Program-made: the position numbers and the translations under genes
Shown here: positions 52,395 through 60,997 of the stretch, piece after piece
Layout: every line of letters starts with the position of its first letter
How positions within the stretch are numbered: position 1 is the first letter of the stretch
Assembly (NCBI RefSeq): GCF_013283835.1
Contig: NZ_CP054052.1
Location: 1,550,001 to 1,614,000 of the forward strand
DNA length: 64,000 nt
Source: Poseidonibacter lekithochrous
GTDB lineage: Bacteria > Campylobacterota > Campylobacteria > Campylobacterales > Arcobacteraceae
Reading direction: 5' to 3'
Notes under the pieces: generated by a model
Told to the model about the DNA's origin: nothing
Seen by the model: the letters and a program-made list of their open reading frames with translations, nothing else
The model's database searches: none

Positions 52395-54224
52395 ATGATA
52401 GAACTTTCAAATATTTCAAAAAGCTATGCACATAAAGAACTTTTTACAAACCTAAACTTTAGACTTAATCAAGGTAATAAAATTGGTTTAGTAGGAAGAA
52501 ATGGTAGTGGTAAGTCTACTTTATTTAAAATCATTTTAGGTGAAGAACATCAAGATGATGGAGAGATTAATATTCCAAAGGGATATAAAATCGGAGCGCT
52601 TAAACAGCATCTTGTTTTTACTGAGAAAACTGTAAGAGAAGAGGGTGCTTTAGCCCTTGGGGAAGATGATAAATATAGTGTTTATAAAGTTGAAAAGATT
52701 TTATTTGGACTAGGATTTACTCATGAGGATTTAGATAAAGATCCTATGAGTTTCTCAGGTGGATATCAAATTAGAATTAATCTTGCAAAACTACTTGTAA
52801 CAGAACCTAATTTATTATTACTAGATGAGCCTACAAACTACTTGGATATTTTATCACTTAGATGGCTAAAATCCTTCCTTAAAAGCTTTGAAGGTGAAGT
52901 TATTATAATCACTCACGATAGAGACTTTATGGATGCTGTTACTACTCATACAATGGGATTAGTGAGAAGAAACTTAGAGATTATTCCTGGAAATACTCAT
53001 AAGTTCTATGCTCAATTACAAAGTAATGATGAACACTATGAAAAACAAAAAATAGCACAAGATAAAAAAAGAAAAGAACTTGAAGAGTTCATTGCTAAAA
53101 ATAAGACAAGAGCTTCAACAGCAGCTCAAGCGCAATCAAAACAAAAAGAGCTTGATAAAATGGAAGATTTATCTTCATTAGCTCATGATAGTACATTAGA
53201 TTTTGATTTTAATTTCAAAGATACTCCTGCAAAAGTATTATTAGATGTTAAAGATGTAAGTTTTGGATACAGTCTTGATAATATACTTTTTGAAAACATT
53301 TCATTTACACTTAAAAAAGGTGAAACTTTAGGAATCATTGGAAAAAATGGTAAAGGAAAATCTACTTTATTAAATACAATTGCGGGTGAATTAAAACAAG
53401 TAGATGGAAATGTAGATTATCATGGTACCACTACTTTTGGTCACTTTGGACAAACTAATATTGATCATTTAAATCCAGCTAATACAATCATGGATGAGAT
53501 TTATGTAGGTAATCCAAAACTAGGGGAAGCTACTGTTCGAGGAATTGCAGGTTCTATGATGTTTAGTGGGGATGATATTAAGAAAAAAGTATCATTGCTT
53601 TCAGGTGGTGAAAAATCTAGAGTAATGCTTGGTAAAATTCTAGCAACGGATGTAAATGTTTTATTCCTAGATGAGCCTACGAATCACCTTGATATGGAAT
53701 CTATTGATTCTCTTACAAGTGCTATTGAAAAGTTTGATGGTTCTTGTATCGTTGTAACTCACAGCGAAGAATTATTAAGAAGAGTATGTGATAGATTAAT
53801 TATATTCTCAAAAGGTGGAGCTGATTATTTTGATGGTGGTTATGATGACTTCTTAGAAAAAATTGGTTGGGAAGAAGAGGAGCTTGAAGAAAAAGTAAAA
53901 GCTGCTCCAAAAGTAAATAAAAAAGAGAATAAAAAACTAAGAGCCCAATTAGTTCAAGAAAGAAGTAAATTAACTTCACCTCTTAAGAAAAAAGTTGAAA
54001 AGTTAGAAAATGAAATCATGGAGATTGAAGATAAACTTGAATCAGAACAGCATGAACTAATCCAAGCCTCAAATGCAGGTGATAATAGTAAAGTTATTGA
54101 GTTATCACAAATAGTTACTAAAAATGAAAAACTTGTAGAAGAGAAGTTTGAATTATTAGAAACTACACAATTAGAATTAGATGTTCTAATGGATGAATAC
54201 GAAGAAAAATTAAATAACTTATAA
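52395..54224 (+). CDS. ABC-F family ATP-binding protein
   Basis: A 609-residue soluble protein with two ABC domains: Walker A GRNGSGKST (about 34) and GKNGKGKST (about 319), signatures SFSGGYQIRI and LLSGGEKSRV, Walker B LLLLDEPTNYLD and VLFLDEPTNHLD. The linker between domains (about 215-265, ARSTAAQAQSKQKE-like) is the P-site tRNA interaction motif region, and the C-terminal ~90 residues form a coiled coil. There are no membrane helices, so it acts on ribosomes rather than as a transporter. The best guess is a Uup/YheS-like housekeeping factor; a resistance role is not suggested by context. Confidence 0.9.
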   Translation: MIELSNISKSYAHKELFTNLNFRLNQGNKIGLVGRNGSGKSTLFKIILGEEHQDDGEINIPKGYKIGALKQHLVFTEKTVREEGALALGEDDKYSVYKVEKILFGLGFTHEDLDKDPMSFSGGYQIRINLAKLLVTEPNLLLLDEPTNYLDILSLRWLKSFLKSFEGEVIIITHDRDFMDAVTTHTMGLVRRNLEIIPGNTHKFYAQLQSNDEHYEKQKIAQDKKRKELEEFIAKNKTRASTAAQAQSKQKELDKMEDLSSLAHDSTLDFDFNFKDTPAKVLLDVKDVSFGYSLDNILFENISFTLKKGETLGIIGKNGKGKSTLLNTIAGELKQVDGNVDYHGTTTFGHFGQTNIDHLNPANTIMDEIYVGNPKLGEATVRGIAGSMMFSGDDIKKKVSLLSGGEKSRVMLGKILATDVNVLFLDEPTNHLDMESIDSLTSAIEKFDGSCIVVTHSEELLRRVCDRLIIFSKGGADYFDGGYDDFLEKIGWEEEELEEKVKAAPKVNKKENKKLRAQLVQERSKLTSPLKKKVEKLENEIMEIEDKLESEQHELIQASNAGDNSKVIELSQIVTKNEKLVEEKFELLETTQLELDVLMDEYEEKLNNL

Positions 54225-54286
54225 AAAGAACACCAAAAGAACACCAATTTATTGAATAATATTTTAAATATTATTTAAGGTATGCA

Positions 54287-54409
54287 ATGAAGTGGGTTTT
54301 ATTAATGTTGTCTTTTTTGGTTGTATATTCATTTGTTTCAGGTAATACAGGTGGTGCTTCAAAACTTGGAGAAAACTATCATAAATTAATGAGTAAAACT
54401 GAAAAGTAA
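54287..54409 (+). CDS. 40-aa single-helix membrane or secreted peptide
   Basis: A short frame with AAGG five to six bases before ATG 54287. It encodes 40 residues: MKWVLLMLSFLVVYSFVSG (hydrophobic helix or signal peptide), then GNTGGASKLGENYHKLMSKTEK, a small polar tail. It fills the gap between the ABC-F gene and the convergent MarR gene. The combination of a good ribosome site, a membrane-like start and a polar end makes a real peptide plausible. Function unknown. Confidence 0.5.
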   Translation: MKWVLLMLSFLVVYSFVSGNTGGASKLGENYHKLMSKTEK

Positions 54410-54427
54410 TTTTATTTTTGAGTTTTA

Positions 54428-54913
54428 CTAAGACAGCATTTTTTCTAGTAAGGCTTGAAGGTTTTTTTGTTCTTCATTATTTAGTTTACTATAATAAGTA
54501 TCTTCTAATTCTAAGATCTCTCCTAAAGCTTTAACAGTTGTTTCTTTTCCTAGTTGACTTAATTGTACGAGCTTACTTCTTTTGTCTACACTATTCTCAA
54601 TTCTTTGAATATACTCTTTTTCTTCTAATTGTTTAAGAACCTTTGTCATTCCTCCTGATGAAAAAAGCATTCTCTCATAGAGTTCTGTTGGGCTTAATGT
54701 ATATTGCTCATCACCTAAGTAATAAAGTGTTGATAATACATCTAAGTGTGTTTGATTCATATTATAAACATCACTTAATATTTTATTCCCCTCATCATAC
54801 ATCGTGTTTTTTAAAAAGAATAATGAAGCAGAAATATTAATACTATCTTTGTATATCTGAGGTGTATTTTCTTTTATATTTTGGATTCCGTTTTTTAAGT
54901 GTGATAAATTCAT
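54428..54913 (-). CDS. MarR family transcriptional regulator
   Basis: A 161-residue regulator with a winged helix-turn-helix typical of MarR: LSPTELYERMLFSSGGMTKVLKQLEEKEYIQRIENSVDKRSKLVQLSQLG (about residues 78-127), with the wing DKRSKLVQL. It is transcribed divergently from an SMR exporter gene, and two copies of a TATCTTTC/GAAAGATA palindrome lie between them, so it very likely represses itself and the exporter. The ligand is unknown. Confidence 0.9.
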   Translation of the reverse strand: MNLSHLKNGIQNIKENTPQIYKDSINISASLFFLKNTMYDEGNKILSDVYNMNQTHLDVLSTLYYLGDEQYTLSPTELYERMLFSSGGMTKVLKQLEEKEYIQRIENSVDKRSKLVQLSQLGKETTVKALGEILELEDTYYSKLNNEEQKNLQALLEKMLS

Positions 54914-54943
54914 AGGTTAATTTTATCATAGTTTAAATAAAAG

Positions 54944-54962
54944 TATCTTTCTTAGTAAGATA
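54944..54962. promoter_or_regulatory. MarR operator copy 1
   Basis: TATCTTTC-TTA-GTAAGATA has 8-bp arms with one mismatch, followed by TATTTAA. It is 31 bases from the MarR start and matches the second copy 38 bp away. Confidence 0.65.
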
Positions 54963-54981
54963 TATTTAAGTATATTGATGT

Positions 54982-55000
54982 TATCTTTCTGGGAAAGATA
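54982..55000. promoter_or_regulatory. MarR operator copy 2
   Basis: TATCTTTC-TGG-GAAAGATA has perfect 8-bp arms, followed by the same TATTTAA as copy 1. It ends 19 bases before the SMR exporter ATG, so binding here would block its expression. Confidence 0.7.
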
Positions 55001-55019
55001 TATTTAAAAGGACAAAATC

Positions 55020-55340
55020 ATGACAGCATGGATTTATTTAATAGCAGCAGGTTTATTTGAAGTGTTATTTGCTTCTACATTAAAATTAACAGAGAATTTT
55101 ACTAAGTTAGTACCTACAATTGCATTTTTAGTTTTTGCAGCTACAAGTTTTTATTTATTAACAAAAGCATTAGAAGGTATTCCAATTGGCACTGCTTACG
55201 CTATTTGGACAGGTATTGGTGCAGTAGGTACTGTATTAGTTGGAATCTTTTTTTATAATGAACCTTCATCAGTTCTAAGATTGTTTTTCATTAGTACATT
55301 AGTGATTTCAATAGTAGGATTAAAAGTAGTTTCTAGTTAG
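55020..55340 (+). CDS. Small multidrug resistance (SMR) family exporter, SugE/Gdx-like
   Basis: A 106-residue, four-helix SMR protein. AAGLFEVLFASTLKLTE carries the membrane glutamate that binds substrate, and GIPIGTAYAIWTGIGAVGTVLVGIFFYNE matches the SugE/Gdx branch (TAYAVWTGIGA), which exports guanidinium, rather than EmrE-type multidrug pumps. It would act as an antiparallel dimer in the inner membrane. It is divergent from a MarR repressor, with two operators upstream. No guanidine riboswitch was seen before it. AAAAGGA precedes the ATG. Confidence 0.88.
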   Translation: MTAWIYLIAAGLFEVLFASTLKLTENFTKLVPTIAFLVFAATSFYLLTKALEGIPIGTAYAIWTGIGAVGTVLVGIFFYNEPSSVLRLFFISTLVISIVGLKVVSS

Positions 55341-55360
55341 TTTATTCAAAGAAGTAAAAA

Positions 55361-56431
55361 TTACTTCTTTGGAATAAAATACATAACAGTTTCGTATATA
55401 CCTTCCATATAGTGTCTTATATAGACTGTATACTCTTTTTTGATATCTAGTACCATTTGAGGTACTTTGTACCAATCTGCTGCTTTATGATAGATACAAA
55501 TAGCAAGAATAGGGTGATACTTTAGAATAGTTTCTTTTGAACCCTCAATTGCATCTTGTTCTGCACCTTCAATATCCATTTTGATAAAATCAACTTTTTC
55601 TTTTATTAGATTATCTAAGGTATTGATATTCAAAGCTTGATAGTCATGAGCACAGTTTGTTTGGCTTTCATCTTTATCATTAGAGTTTTGAACTTTGTTT
55701 CCAAGGCCACAGTTGATAAACTCAATATTTTCATATTCAGAGAAGTTCTTCTTTGCAATATTTATATGTAAGTCATTTGGTTCAATACAATAAATCTTAT
55801 TGAAATCTGGAAAATGGTTCATTATAGGTTTTAATGTATCACCAATATATCCTCCACCATCTACAAAGTTTATGTTTTTAATATCTGGTATTAGCTCACT
55901 ATCGAAATACTGTTCATCGAAGTTATTCGTAAATCCATTCATAAACTCAAAATCATAAGTCATTTTGAAATTTAAGACTTTTGTAAAAACTTCTTTTGAT
56001 TTTTCATCAGCTAATAAATTATAAGTTTTTTGATACTCTTTTTCATTCTGTTTAAAATCATCTTCAAAATCATCCATAAAAGGTGGTTGATTTAATTGTA
56101 GATTTGAGTATCTATAAAAAGAAAGATAGTTAAAATGTGTATATCCAAGCTCATCAAGTTTAGCTATTACTTCAAGAGGACTTCCTGTTGCTGTACATAA
56201 TATAATTGCATCTTTTGGTACTTCTTCAATAGTAACTATATTTTTCTTTTTTCTTGAACTTTGTACTCTTGTAAAGTCATCAATGATTCCATCAACTTCT
56301 ATATGCTTACAAATACTTTTTGTAAGTCTATTAATACCTAAGATGTATTTCTTTGTATCTTTTGAAGAGATAAAAAGTTTTGCTAACTCTTTATCTTTTT
56401 CGTTTATATAATCAAAACCAACTAAGTTCAA
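55361..56431 (-). CDS. FkbM family methyltransferase
   Basis: A 356-residue protein. The C-terminal ~190 residues are an FkbM-type SAM methyltransferase: NFVDGGGYIGDT (SAM-binding loop), KIYCIEPND, and DFIKMDIEGAEQDAIEGS, the family signature. The N-terminal ~150 residues are a different, sugar-epimerase-like or CoA-binding-like region (IILCTATGSPLEVIAKLDELGY). Such proteins often O-methylate surface glycans. The start is TTG at 56431, right after the DUF234 stop, with AGAAGAG upstream, so the two are probably co-translated. Confidence 0.82.
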   Translation of the reverse strand: MNLVGFDYINEKDKELAKLFISSKDTKKYILGINRLTKSICKHIEVDGIIDDFTRVQSSRKKKNIVTIEEVPKDAIILCTATGSPLEVIAKLDELGYTHFNYLSFYRYSNLQLNQPPFMDDFEDDFKQNEKEYQKTYNLLADEKSKEVFTKVLNFKMTYDFEFMNGFTNNFDEQYFDSELIPDIKNINFVDGGGYIGDTLKPIMNHFPDFNKIYCIEPNDLHINIAKKNFSEYENIEFINCGLGNKVQNSNDKDESQTNCAHDYQALNINTLDNLIKEKVDFIKMDIEGAEQDAIEGSKETILKYHPILAICIYHKAADWYKVPQMVLDIKKEYTVYIRHYMEGIYETVMYFIPKK

Positions 56432-57250
56432 TTATTTAGACTCTTCTAGTAATATTTTTAGGTTTCTAGTAGTTAAAAGTTTGATTGTTTCACTTTTCAT
56501 TCCCTTAAGCTCTGTAGTAAAACCTTTTTTTGTAAATAGTGTATGAATATCAGCTTTTAATCCAATTGTTTCACAATCAGCTTTTAGCTTGTTTAAATCA
56601 CTTTTTTTAAGTTTTGAGTTTGTTTGTTTACAGTTCCCTGCAATAATTTTTCCTGATTTAGTTTTAGCAACTAATGAAATTTCTATATTATCATCCCAGT
56701 ATTTACCAATGTTTTTAATCTCATCATCTTTGTATAAATCAGTAATAAGTTCTAATCCTAACTCTTCAAAAATAAAATCACTAAAATCAGCTTTTCTAGC
56801 TTCATATTTTTCATAGAATTCTTTGAAGTCACCTTCTTTGATTCCTTTGTAAATTGGTGAAACAAATGCAAACCAAAATCGTAAAAAAGGAGTAGTAAAT
56901 AGAAGTTTTTTAGCAATTTTACTATCACCTCTTTTATTAACTAAAAAGTTTTGAGAAGATTCAATTTCAACAATTCCTCTTTCAGTTAAGTTCTCAACAC
57001 ATTTCATTCCTTGTTCAAAAGTAATATGAGCTCTTTTGAATGATGAATATGTTCTTCTATCTCCTAATGCAATTCCTGATAATACAGCGTGATCTACACT
57101 ATATCCACCTGTTAGGTTATGTACATTATTTCTTAGGTATGTGTAATCTTTTAAGATATATTTTTCTATTAATTCTGTTAGTGGTTTTGTTGTATCAATT
57201 TTGATATCCATTCCACCAAATACAGTAAAGTATTCAATAGCTGTTTCCAT
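56432..57250 (-). CDS. DUF234 domain protein, nuclease-like fold with altered active site
   Basis: A 272-residue protein. FWFAFVSPIYKGIKEGDF...FIFEELGLELI is the DUF234 signature, normally the C-terminal part of archaeal-type DEXX-box ATPases, but here with only a winged-helix-like N-terminus and no P-loop. The later EISLVAKTKSGKIIAGNCKQ sits where PD-(D/E)XK nucleases have EIDxVA...GECK; the aspartate and second glutamate are replaced by S and N, so nuclease activity is doubtful. It adjoins an FkbM methyltransferase gene. Function unknown. Confidence 0.65.
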   Translation of the reverse strand: METAIEYFTVFGGMDIKIDTTKPLTELIEKYILKDYTYLRNNVHNLTGGYSVDHAVLSGIALGDRRTYSSFKRAHITFEQGMKCVENLTERGIVEIESSQNFLVNKRGDSKIAKKLLFTTPFLRFWFAFVSPIYKGIKEGDFKEFYEKYEARKADFSDFIFEELGLELITDLYKDDEIKNIGKYWDDNIEISLVAKTKSGKIIAGNCKQTNSKLKKSDLNKLKADCETIGLKADIHTLFTKKGFTTELKGMKSETIKLLTTRNLKILLEESK

Positions 57251-57416
57251 ATCTTTTGGATTGTTTTGTTTACAAAAATGTTTAAATTGATTTTTTGTTG
57301 ATTGATCTATTAAAAAGATGTTATTTCCTTTTGAAAATTTTATGCAATTATAGCATACATCTTATATAGTTGGATTATGAGAAAGCTTTTATTAGAGTAA
57401 ATTTATAGATAAAAAG

Positions 57417-57446
57417 AAATAAGAAGGGGAGAGATCCTTCTTATTT
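57417..57446 (-). terminator. Terminator of the acetate transporter gene
   Basis: AAATAAGAAGG and CCTTCTTATTT form a perfect 11-bp stem with an eight-base loop. On the minus strand it lies 11 bases after the transporter stop codon and is followed by TTTCTTTTT. Confidence 0.85.
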
Positions 57447-57457
57447 GTAAAAAACAG

Positions 57458-58060
57458 CTACTTAACTATTCCAAGAGGAAAAACATCATCTTGATATAAT
57501 TCATTTAGAACTTGTGCAAGTCCTGCATATATTGCTACTAAACCACATACAACACCTTCAACACCAGCAATTTGTGTAAACAGAGTATTTCCTGTAAAAT
57601 CACCAATAGCTAAAAGGAAAAATAGTACAGTTAAAGATCCAAAGACAAATTGTAAAGCTTTGCTAATTCTGAATGTACCAATGAAAAGCATTAATGTAAA
57701 TAATCCCCAAATTGATAAATAGAATCCCATTGCAATTTTTGATGGAGCATCAATTAGTCCCATCTTTGGTAGAATAATTAGTGTTACTAAAGTTAACCAA
57801 AATACACCATAAGCTGTAAATGCAGTTGTACCAAAAGTATTATTCTTTTTGAACTCCATTAACCCTGCTAAGATTTGAGCGAATCCACCAAAGAATACAC
57901 CCATTGCTAAAATCATACTGTCAAGTTCTGTAAATCCAATATTATGGATGTTTAATAAAACAGTTGTCATACCAAAAGCGCATAAACCAAGTGGTGCGGG
58001 ATTAGATGTAGTATCTACAATCTTTGTATCTGTAACCATACTTTGAACATTTTCTTTCAT
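57458..58060 (-). CDS. Acetate uptake transporter, GPR1/FUN34/YaaH (SatP) family
   Basis: A 200-residue membrane protein with six helices. [18 protein letters not shown] is the NPAPLGL family signature, followed by [37 protein letters not shown]. Members such as E. coli SatP import acetate or succinate with protons. Its position alone, with a terminator and a repeat-rich upstream region, suggests an independently regulated gene. AGGT precedes the ATG. Tandem 11-bp repeats lie 22 bases upstream of its start. Confidence 0.9.
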   Translation of the reverse strand: MKENVQSMVTDTKIVDTTSNPAPLGLCAFGMTTVLLNIHNIGFTELDSMILAMGVFFGGFAQILAGLMEFKKNNTFGTTAFTAYGVFWLTLVTLIILPKMGLIDAPSKIAMGFYLSIWGLFTLMLFIGTFRISKALQFVFGSLTVLFFLLAIGDFTGNTLFTQIAGVEGVVCGLVAIYAGLAQVLNELYQDDVFPLGIVK

Positions 58061-58081
58061 GTTACCTACTTAAATAGATTT

Positions 58082-58103
58082 AATCGATATGAAATCGATA
58101 TGA
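58082..58103. repeat. Two tandem 11-bp repeats upstream of acetate transporter
   Basis: AATCGATATGA occurs twice head to tail with no spacer. One DNA turn apart and 22-43 bases upstream of the transporter ATG (minus strand), this looks like a tandem binding site in the promoter or leader. A further ATATGATATTAA follows at about 58120. Confidence 0.55.
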
Positions 58104-58130
58104 CATTAAATCCTTTAGATATGATATTAA

Positions 58131-58156
58131 TATAATATTTTAAGCAAAATATTATA
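58131..58156. repeat. AT-only inverted repeat
   Basis: TATAATATTTT and AAAATATTATA are perfect 11-bp arms around AAGC, in the gap between envC and the acetate transporter gene. It contains TATAAT on both strands, so it could include a -10 box of the transporter promoter as well as a stem. Confidence 0.45.
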
Positions 58157-58175
58157 AACGTAGCAATAAAATAGC

Positions 58176-58245
58176 ATAGTGTAACTTTTAGGAACTACAA
58201 TATGAATACATAATGAAAAAATTATGTATAAAAAAGTAACACTAT
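58176..58245. repeat. Nested inverted repeats at the envC end
   Basis: Outer arms ATAGTGTAACTTTT (58176-58189) and AAAAGTAACACTAT (58232-58245) match with one mismatch; an inner pair ATACATAAT/ATTATGTAT (58206-58229) is perfect. The 70-base element overlaps the envC stop codon. It may act as a strong hairpin for envC or be a miniature mobile-like element. Confidence 0.5.
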
Positions 58246-59537
58246 ATTCTAAATAAGTCTTTTGGGTTAATATGAGATGAGTTTTTAGTAGCTTGGAATG
58301 TAAGGTTGTTATTAACTCTACCAATAACATATCCTTTTTTAATCCATTTTCCAACTTTTAGAGTTGGAGCTATTTCATCTAAGTGAGAGTAGATTGTATG
58401 TAATCCGTTTTGATGTTGCACAATTACAACGTTTTCTAACATACCAGCATTTTTCTTAGCATATACAACTTTACCATTTAATACTGATACTACTTTAGCT
58501 TTTTTCTTTCTTGTTTTTAATACAACAGATTCATTAAATAGTTTAATTTTATAAATTGGATCATAATAAGTACCGAATTTTTTCACTACTTTAAATGATT
58601 TTAGAGGAGCTATAGTTTTTCTACCTCTATATCTAGTGATTTTTACACCAGCAGTTGAAGAACCAATTTTTCTAACATCTAGGTTTAAGTTCTTAGCATA
58701 CTTTTGATTTCTAACCTCTGCTGTGTCAATTGAGTTTGTCTTTGTGCTTTTTTTCTGTTTCTTCTTTTTTAAGGCAGCAAGTCTTGCTAATCTAGCTCTT
58801 TTAGCTTTCTCTTTTTTGATCTCTTTTTCTTTTAAAATATTTAGCTTTGAAAGAAGGTTTTGTAAAGATTGTTGTTTTTGAATTACGTTTTTTAATTCTT
58901 TTTGATAAGACTTATGTTGTTGTTCTAAATCTATTAAAGACTTAGAGTGTTTTGTTTTTAAAGTATTTAAAGTCTTTTTTGTTTTTTGTCTATCTTTAAT
59001 ATACGAAGAAATCTTTTTAATTTTCTTCTCATTTACTTTCGTATTGTTAGTTAGTAAATCATAATTATTGTTTAGTTTTAATATTTGATCTTTAGAGTTT
59101 TCAGAAAGAATAGTATAAACTTCACTATCAACCATCTCTTTTAAACTATTTTTAGAAGCTAGTTTTAAAGCAATAGAAGTAGAAAAATCTTCGATGATTG
59201 TATCAACGATTTGTTCTTCATTTCCTTTTTTTTCTCTGATTAAGTTAGTAGATTTTTTCTTTAGTTGTTTTATTTTATTTTTTGATTCTGATAATAAAAT
59301 AGTATGTTTATCAATATCAGTATTAACTCTTTTAATATCTCTTTCTAATTTTATAATATTTCTATTTTGTTTATTGATTTTGTCAGAAAGACCTTTTATT
59401 TTTAGAGCTGTTTGCTTCTTTTTTGAGGCACTCTTATTTAAGATACTTTGATTATTATGAATCTTCTTATCAATAGTTTTCGTAGATGCATACGAATAGT
59501 TAATTATTATAATTAATGCAAGAAATAGTTTAGTCAT
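58242..59537 (-). CDS. envC: EnvC-like murein hydrolase activator (M23/LytM, degenerate)
   Basis: A 431-residue periplasmic protein: signal peptide (1-17), two long coiled coils (about 20-250, rich in Lys/Ile/Asn) and a C-terminal LytM/M23 domain (about 330-431). The zinc-binding H and D of active M23 enzymes are missing: the expected HxGID is FNESVVLK, and the final HLH is replaced by THIN-like FQATKNSSHINP. EnvC in E. coli is likewise inactive and activates amidases under FtsEX control. It overlaps ftsX by 8 bases, which confirms the pairing. Its final repeat element is described separately. Confidence 0.85.
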   Translation of the reverse strand: MTKLFLALIIIINYSYASTKTIDKKIHNNQSILNKSASKKKQTALKIKGLSDKINKQNRNIIKLERDIKRVNTDIDKHTILLSESKNKIKQLKKKSTNLIREKKGNEEQIVDTIIEDFSTSIALKLASKNSLKEMVDSEVYTILSENSKDQILKLNNNYDLLTNNTKVNEKKIKKISSYIKDRQKTKKTLNTLKTKHSKSLIDLEQQHKSYQKELKNVIQKQQSLQNLLSKLNILKEKEIKKEKAKRARLARLAALKKKKQKKSTKTNSIDTAEVRNQKYAKNLNLDVRKIGSSTAGVKITRYRGRKTIAPLKSFKVVKKFGTYYDPIYKIKLFNESVVLKTRKKKAKVVSVLNGKVVYAKKNAGMLENVVIVQHQNGLHTIYSHLDEIAPTLKVGKWIKKGYVIGRVNNNLTFQATKNSSHINPKDLFRI

Positions 59538-60348
59538 TATTTATTTTATATTTTAATAAAACCCCAATAATTGTAAAAATAGAAATACTAAATGATAGTA
59601 TAAATATTTTGAATAACTCATAGTTAAAATCGATTTCAACATCAATAATTGACTGTAGTTCTACGGGAAATATAACCATCATATTATTTGATACATAATA
59701 CAAGAATGCACCAACTGTAATAAATGATATTAGTGAACTCATAATAGCATAATTTAATACACTTGATGCACTATATAGAATAGACGCTCCATGTAGTCTT
59801 AAAATGGCTATTTTAGTACTATGTTCGTGAAACCAAAGTTTTACCTGTTTTGCAATAATTATAATGGCAAATATAGTAATAATAGTAAATAAAATAAATG
59901 AAACACTATTTAATAAAACTAATAATAAATATGTTTGATTATGGTTTTTTGAGAAAACTTCTACTTTTCTAATGTTTTTATTTTGTAAAAGAGTATCTTT
60001 GATTTTCTCTAATTCACTAGTCGTAGGGAATACTTCTAAATAAATTTGATAGAAGTTAGGTAATTTTCTTTTTAATAATTTGATAGAAGTATTTGAAAGA
60101 TTTGATTTGATATCGTTGATAATCTTCTTTTTTTGTAAAGTCTGAATTCTTTCTACTTTAATTCCTGCTAATTCATCAATATTATCTTTTATTAATGGCG
60201 TATTTGTAACTATAACAATAGAATAATCTTTTGATATCTTTGTTTTATAGTTATCTACTACATTATCTATTAATAAATAAATAGAAAATGCTAATAACAT
60301 AGCAGTTAAGGGAATTAAAAATGCGAAAATATTCTTAAGAAACTTCAT
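59530..60348 (-). CDS. ftsX: Cell division ABC transporter permease FtsX
   Basis: A 272-residue FtsX with four membrane helices: one at residues 5-25, and three at about 135-265, with a periplasmic domain between the first two that would contact EnvC. The VKLWFHEHSTKIAILRLHGASILYSASSV segment is the FtsX consensus. With FtsE it relays ATP hydrolysis to peptidoglycan amidases at the septum. ATG 60348 is preferred over 60360 because GGA lies at the right distance; it overlaps the ftsE end by 14 bases. Confidence 0.9.
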   Translation of the reverse strand: MKFLKNIFAFLIPLTAMLLAFSIYLLIDNVVDNYKTKISKDYSIVIVTNTPLIKDNIDELAGIKVERIQTLQKKKIINDIKSNLSNTSIKLLKRKLPNFYQIYLEVFPTTSELEKIKDTLLQNKNIRKVEVFSKNHNQTYLLLVLLNSVSFILFTIITIFAIIIIAKQVKLWFHEHSTKIAILRLHGASILYSASSVLNYAIMSSLISFITVGAFLYYVSNNMMVIFPVELQSIIDVEIDFNYELFKIFILSFSISIFTIIGVLLKYKINND

Positions 60349-60997
60349 AAATAATTCCATCCTCTAGTGATAGTTGTCTAAACTTAATTCCTAAGTTTCT
60401 AGGAACTCTATGTGTTACAACAACTACTGTAATACCTAGTTGTTCATTTGCACCTTTTAATAGGTTCCATACAACATCAGCAGAATAATCATCAAGATTT
60501 CCTGTAGGTTCATCAGCAATAATGATTTTTGGATTATGAGCAAGTGCACGTGCAACAGCAACTCTTTGTTGCTCACCACCACTTAGCTCATTTGGATAAT
60601 ATCCAGCTCTATGTCCTAGTTTTACATGTGCTAGTAGTTTATTTGCTTGGTCTTTTGATACTTCGTTTGAATAACCATTAATTTTAAGAGGTATCATGAT
60701 ATTTTCTTCAATAGTATATTCATTGATTAGTTTATAATCTTGGAATATAATACCAATATCTTTTCTTAAAACTCTTAGCTTTTTCCCTCGAATACCAAGA
60801 ACTTCTTGACCTTCAATTTTTAAACTACCATGTTTTAAAGGGATTTCTCCATAGAATGATTTTAATAAAGTAGATTTACCACTACCCGAGTTTCCACCAA
60901 TGAAGATGAACTCTCTAGGCTTAATGCTAAAATTACCTTTTTTTATAATATATTTATTATCATCGTATGATAAGTATATATTTTTTGCTTCTATCAT
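60335..60997 (-). CDS. ftsE: Cell division ATP-binding protein FtsE
   Basis: A 220-residue ABC ATPase: Walker A GGNSGSGKST (about residue 34), signature LSGGEQQRVAVARAL, Walker B IIADEPTGNLD, and switch histidine in VVVVTHRV. The DEPTGNLD motif and small size are typical of FtsE/LolD/MacB; the ftsX gene next identifies it as FtsE. It works with FtsX in septal wall splitting. It overlaps trmB by 4 bases. Confidence 0.95.
   Translation of the reverse strand: MIEAKNIYLSYDDNKYIIKKGNFSIKPREFIFIGGNSGSGKSTLLKSFYGEIPLKHGSLKIEGQEVLGIRGKKLRVLRKDIGIIFQDYKLINEYTIEENIMIPLKINGYSNEVSKDQANKLLAHVKLGHRAGYYPNELSGGEQQRVAVARALAHNPKIIIADEPTGNLDDYSADVVWNLLKGANEQLGITVVVVTHRVPRNLGIKFRQLSLEDGIIYEVS

Noticed and set aside
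52395-54224. Antibiotic resistance ABC-F protein
   Set aside because: Its domains and coiled-coil tail fit housekeeping Uup/YheS-like members, and no resistance context or leader-peptide attenuator was seen upstream.
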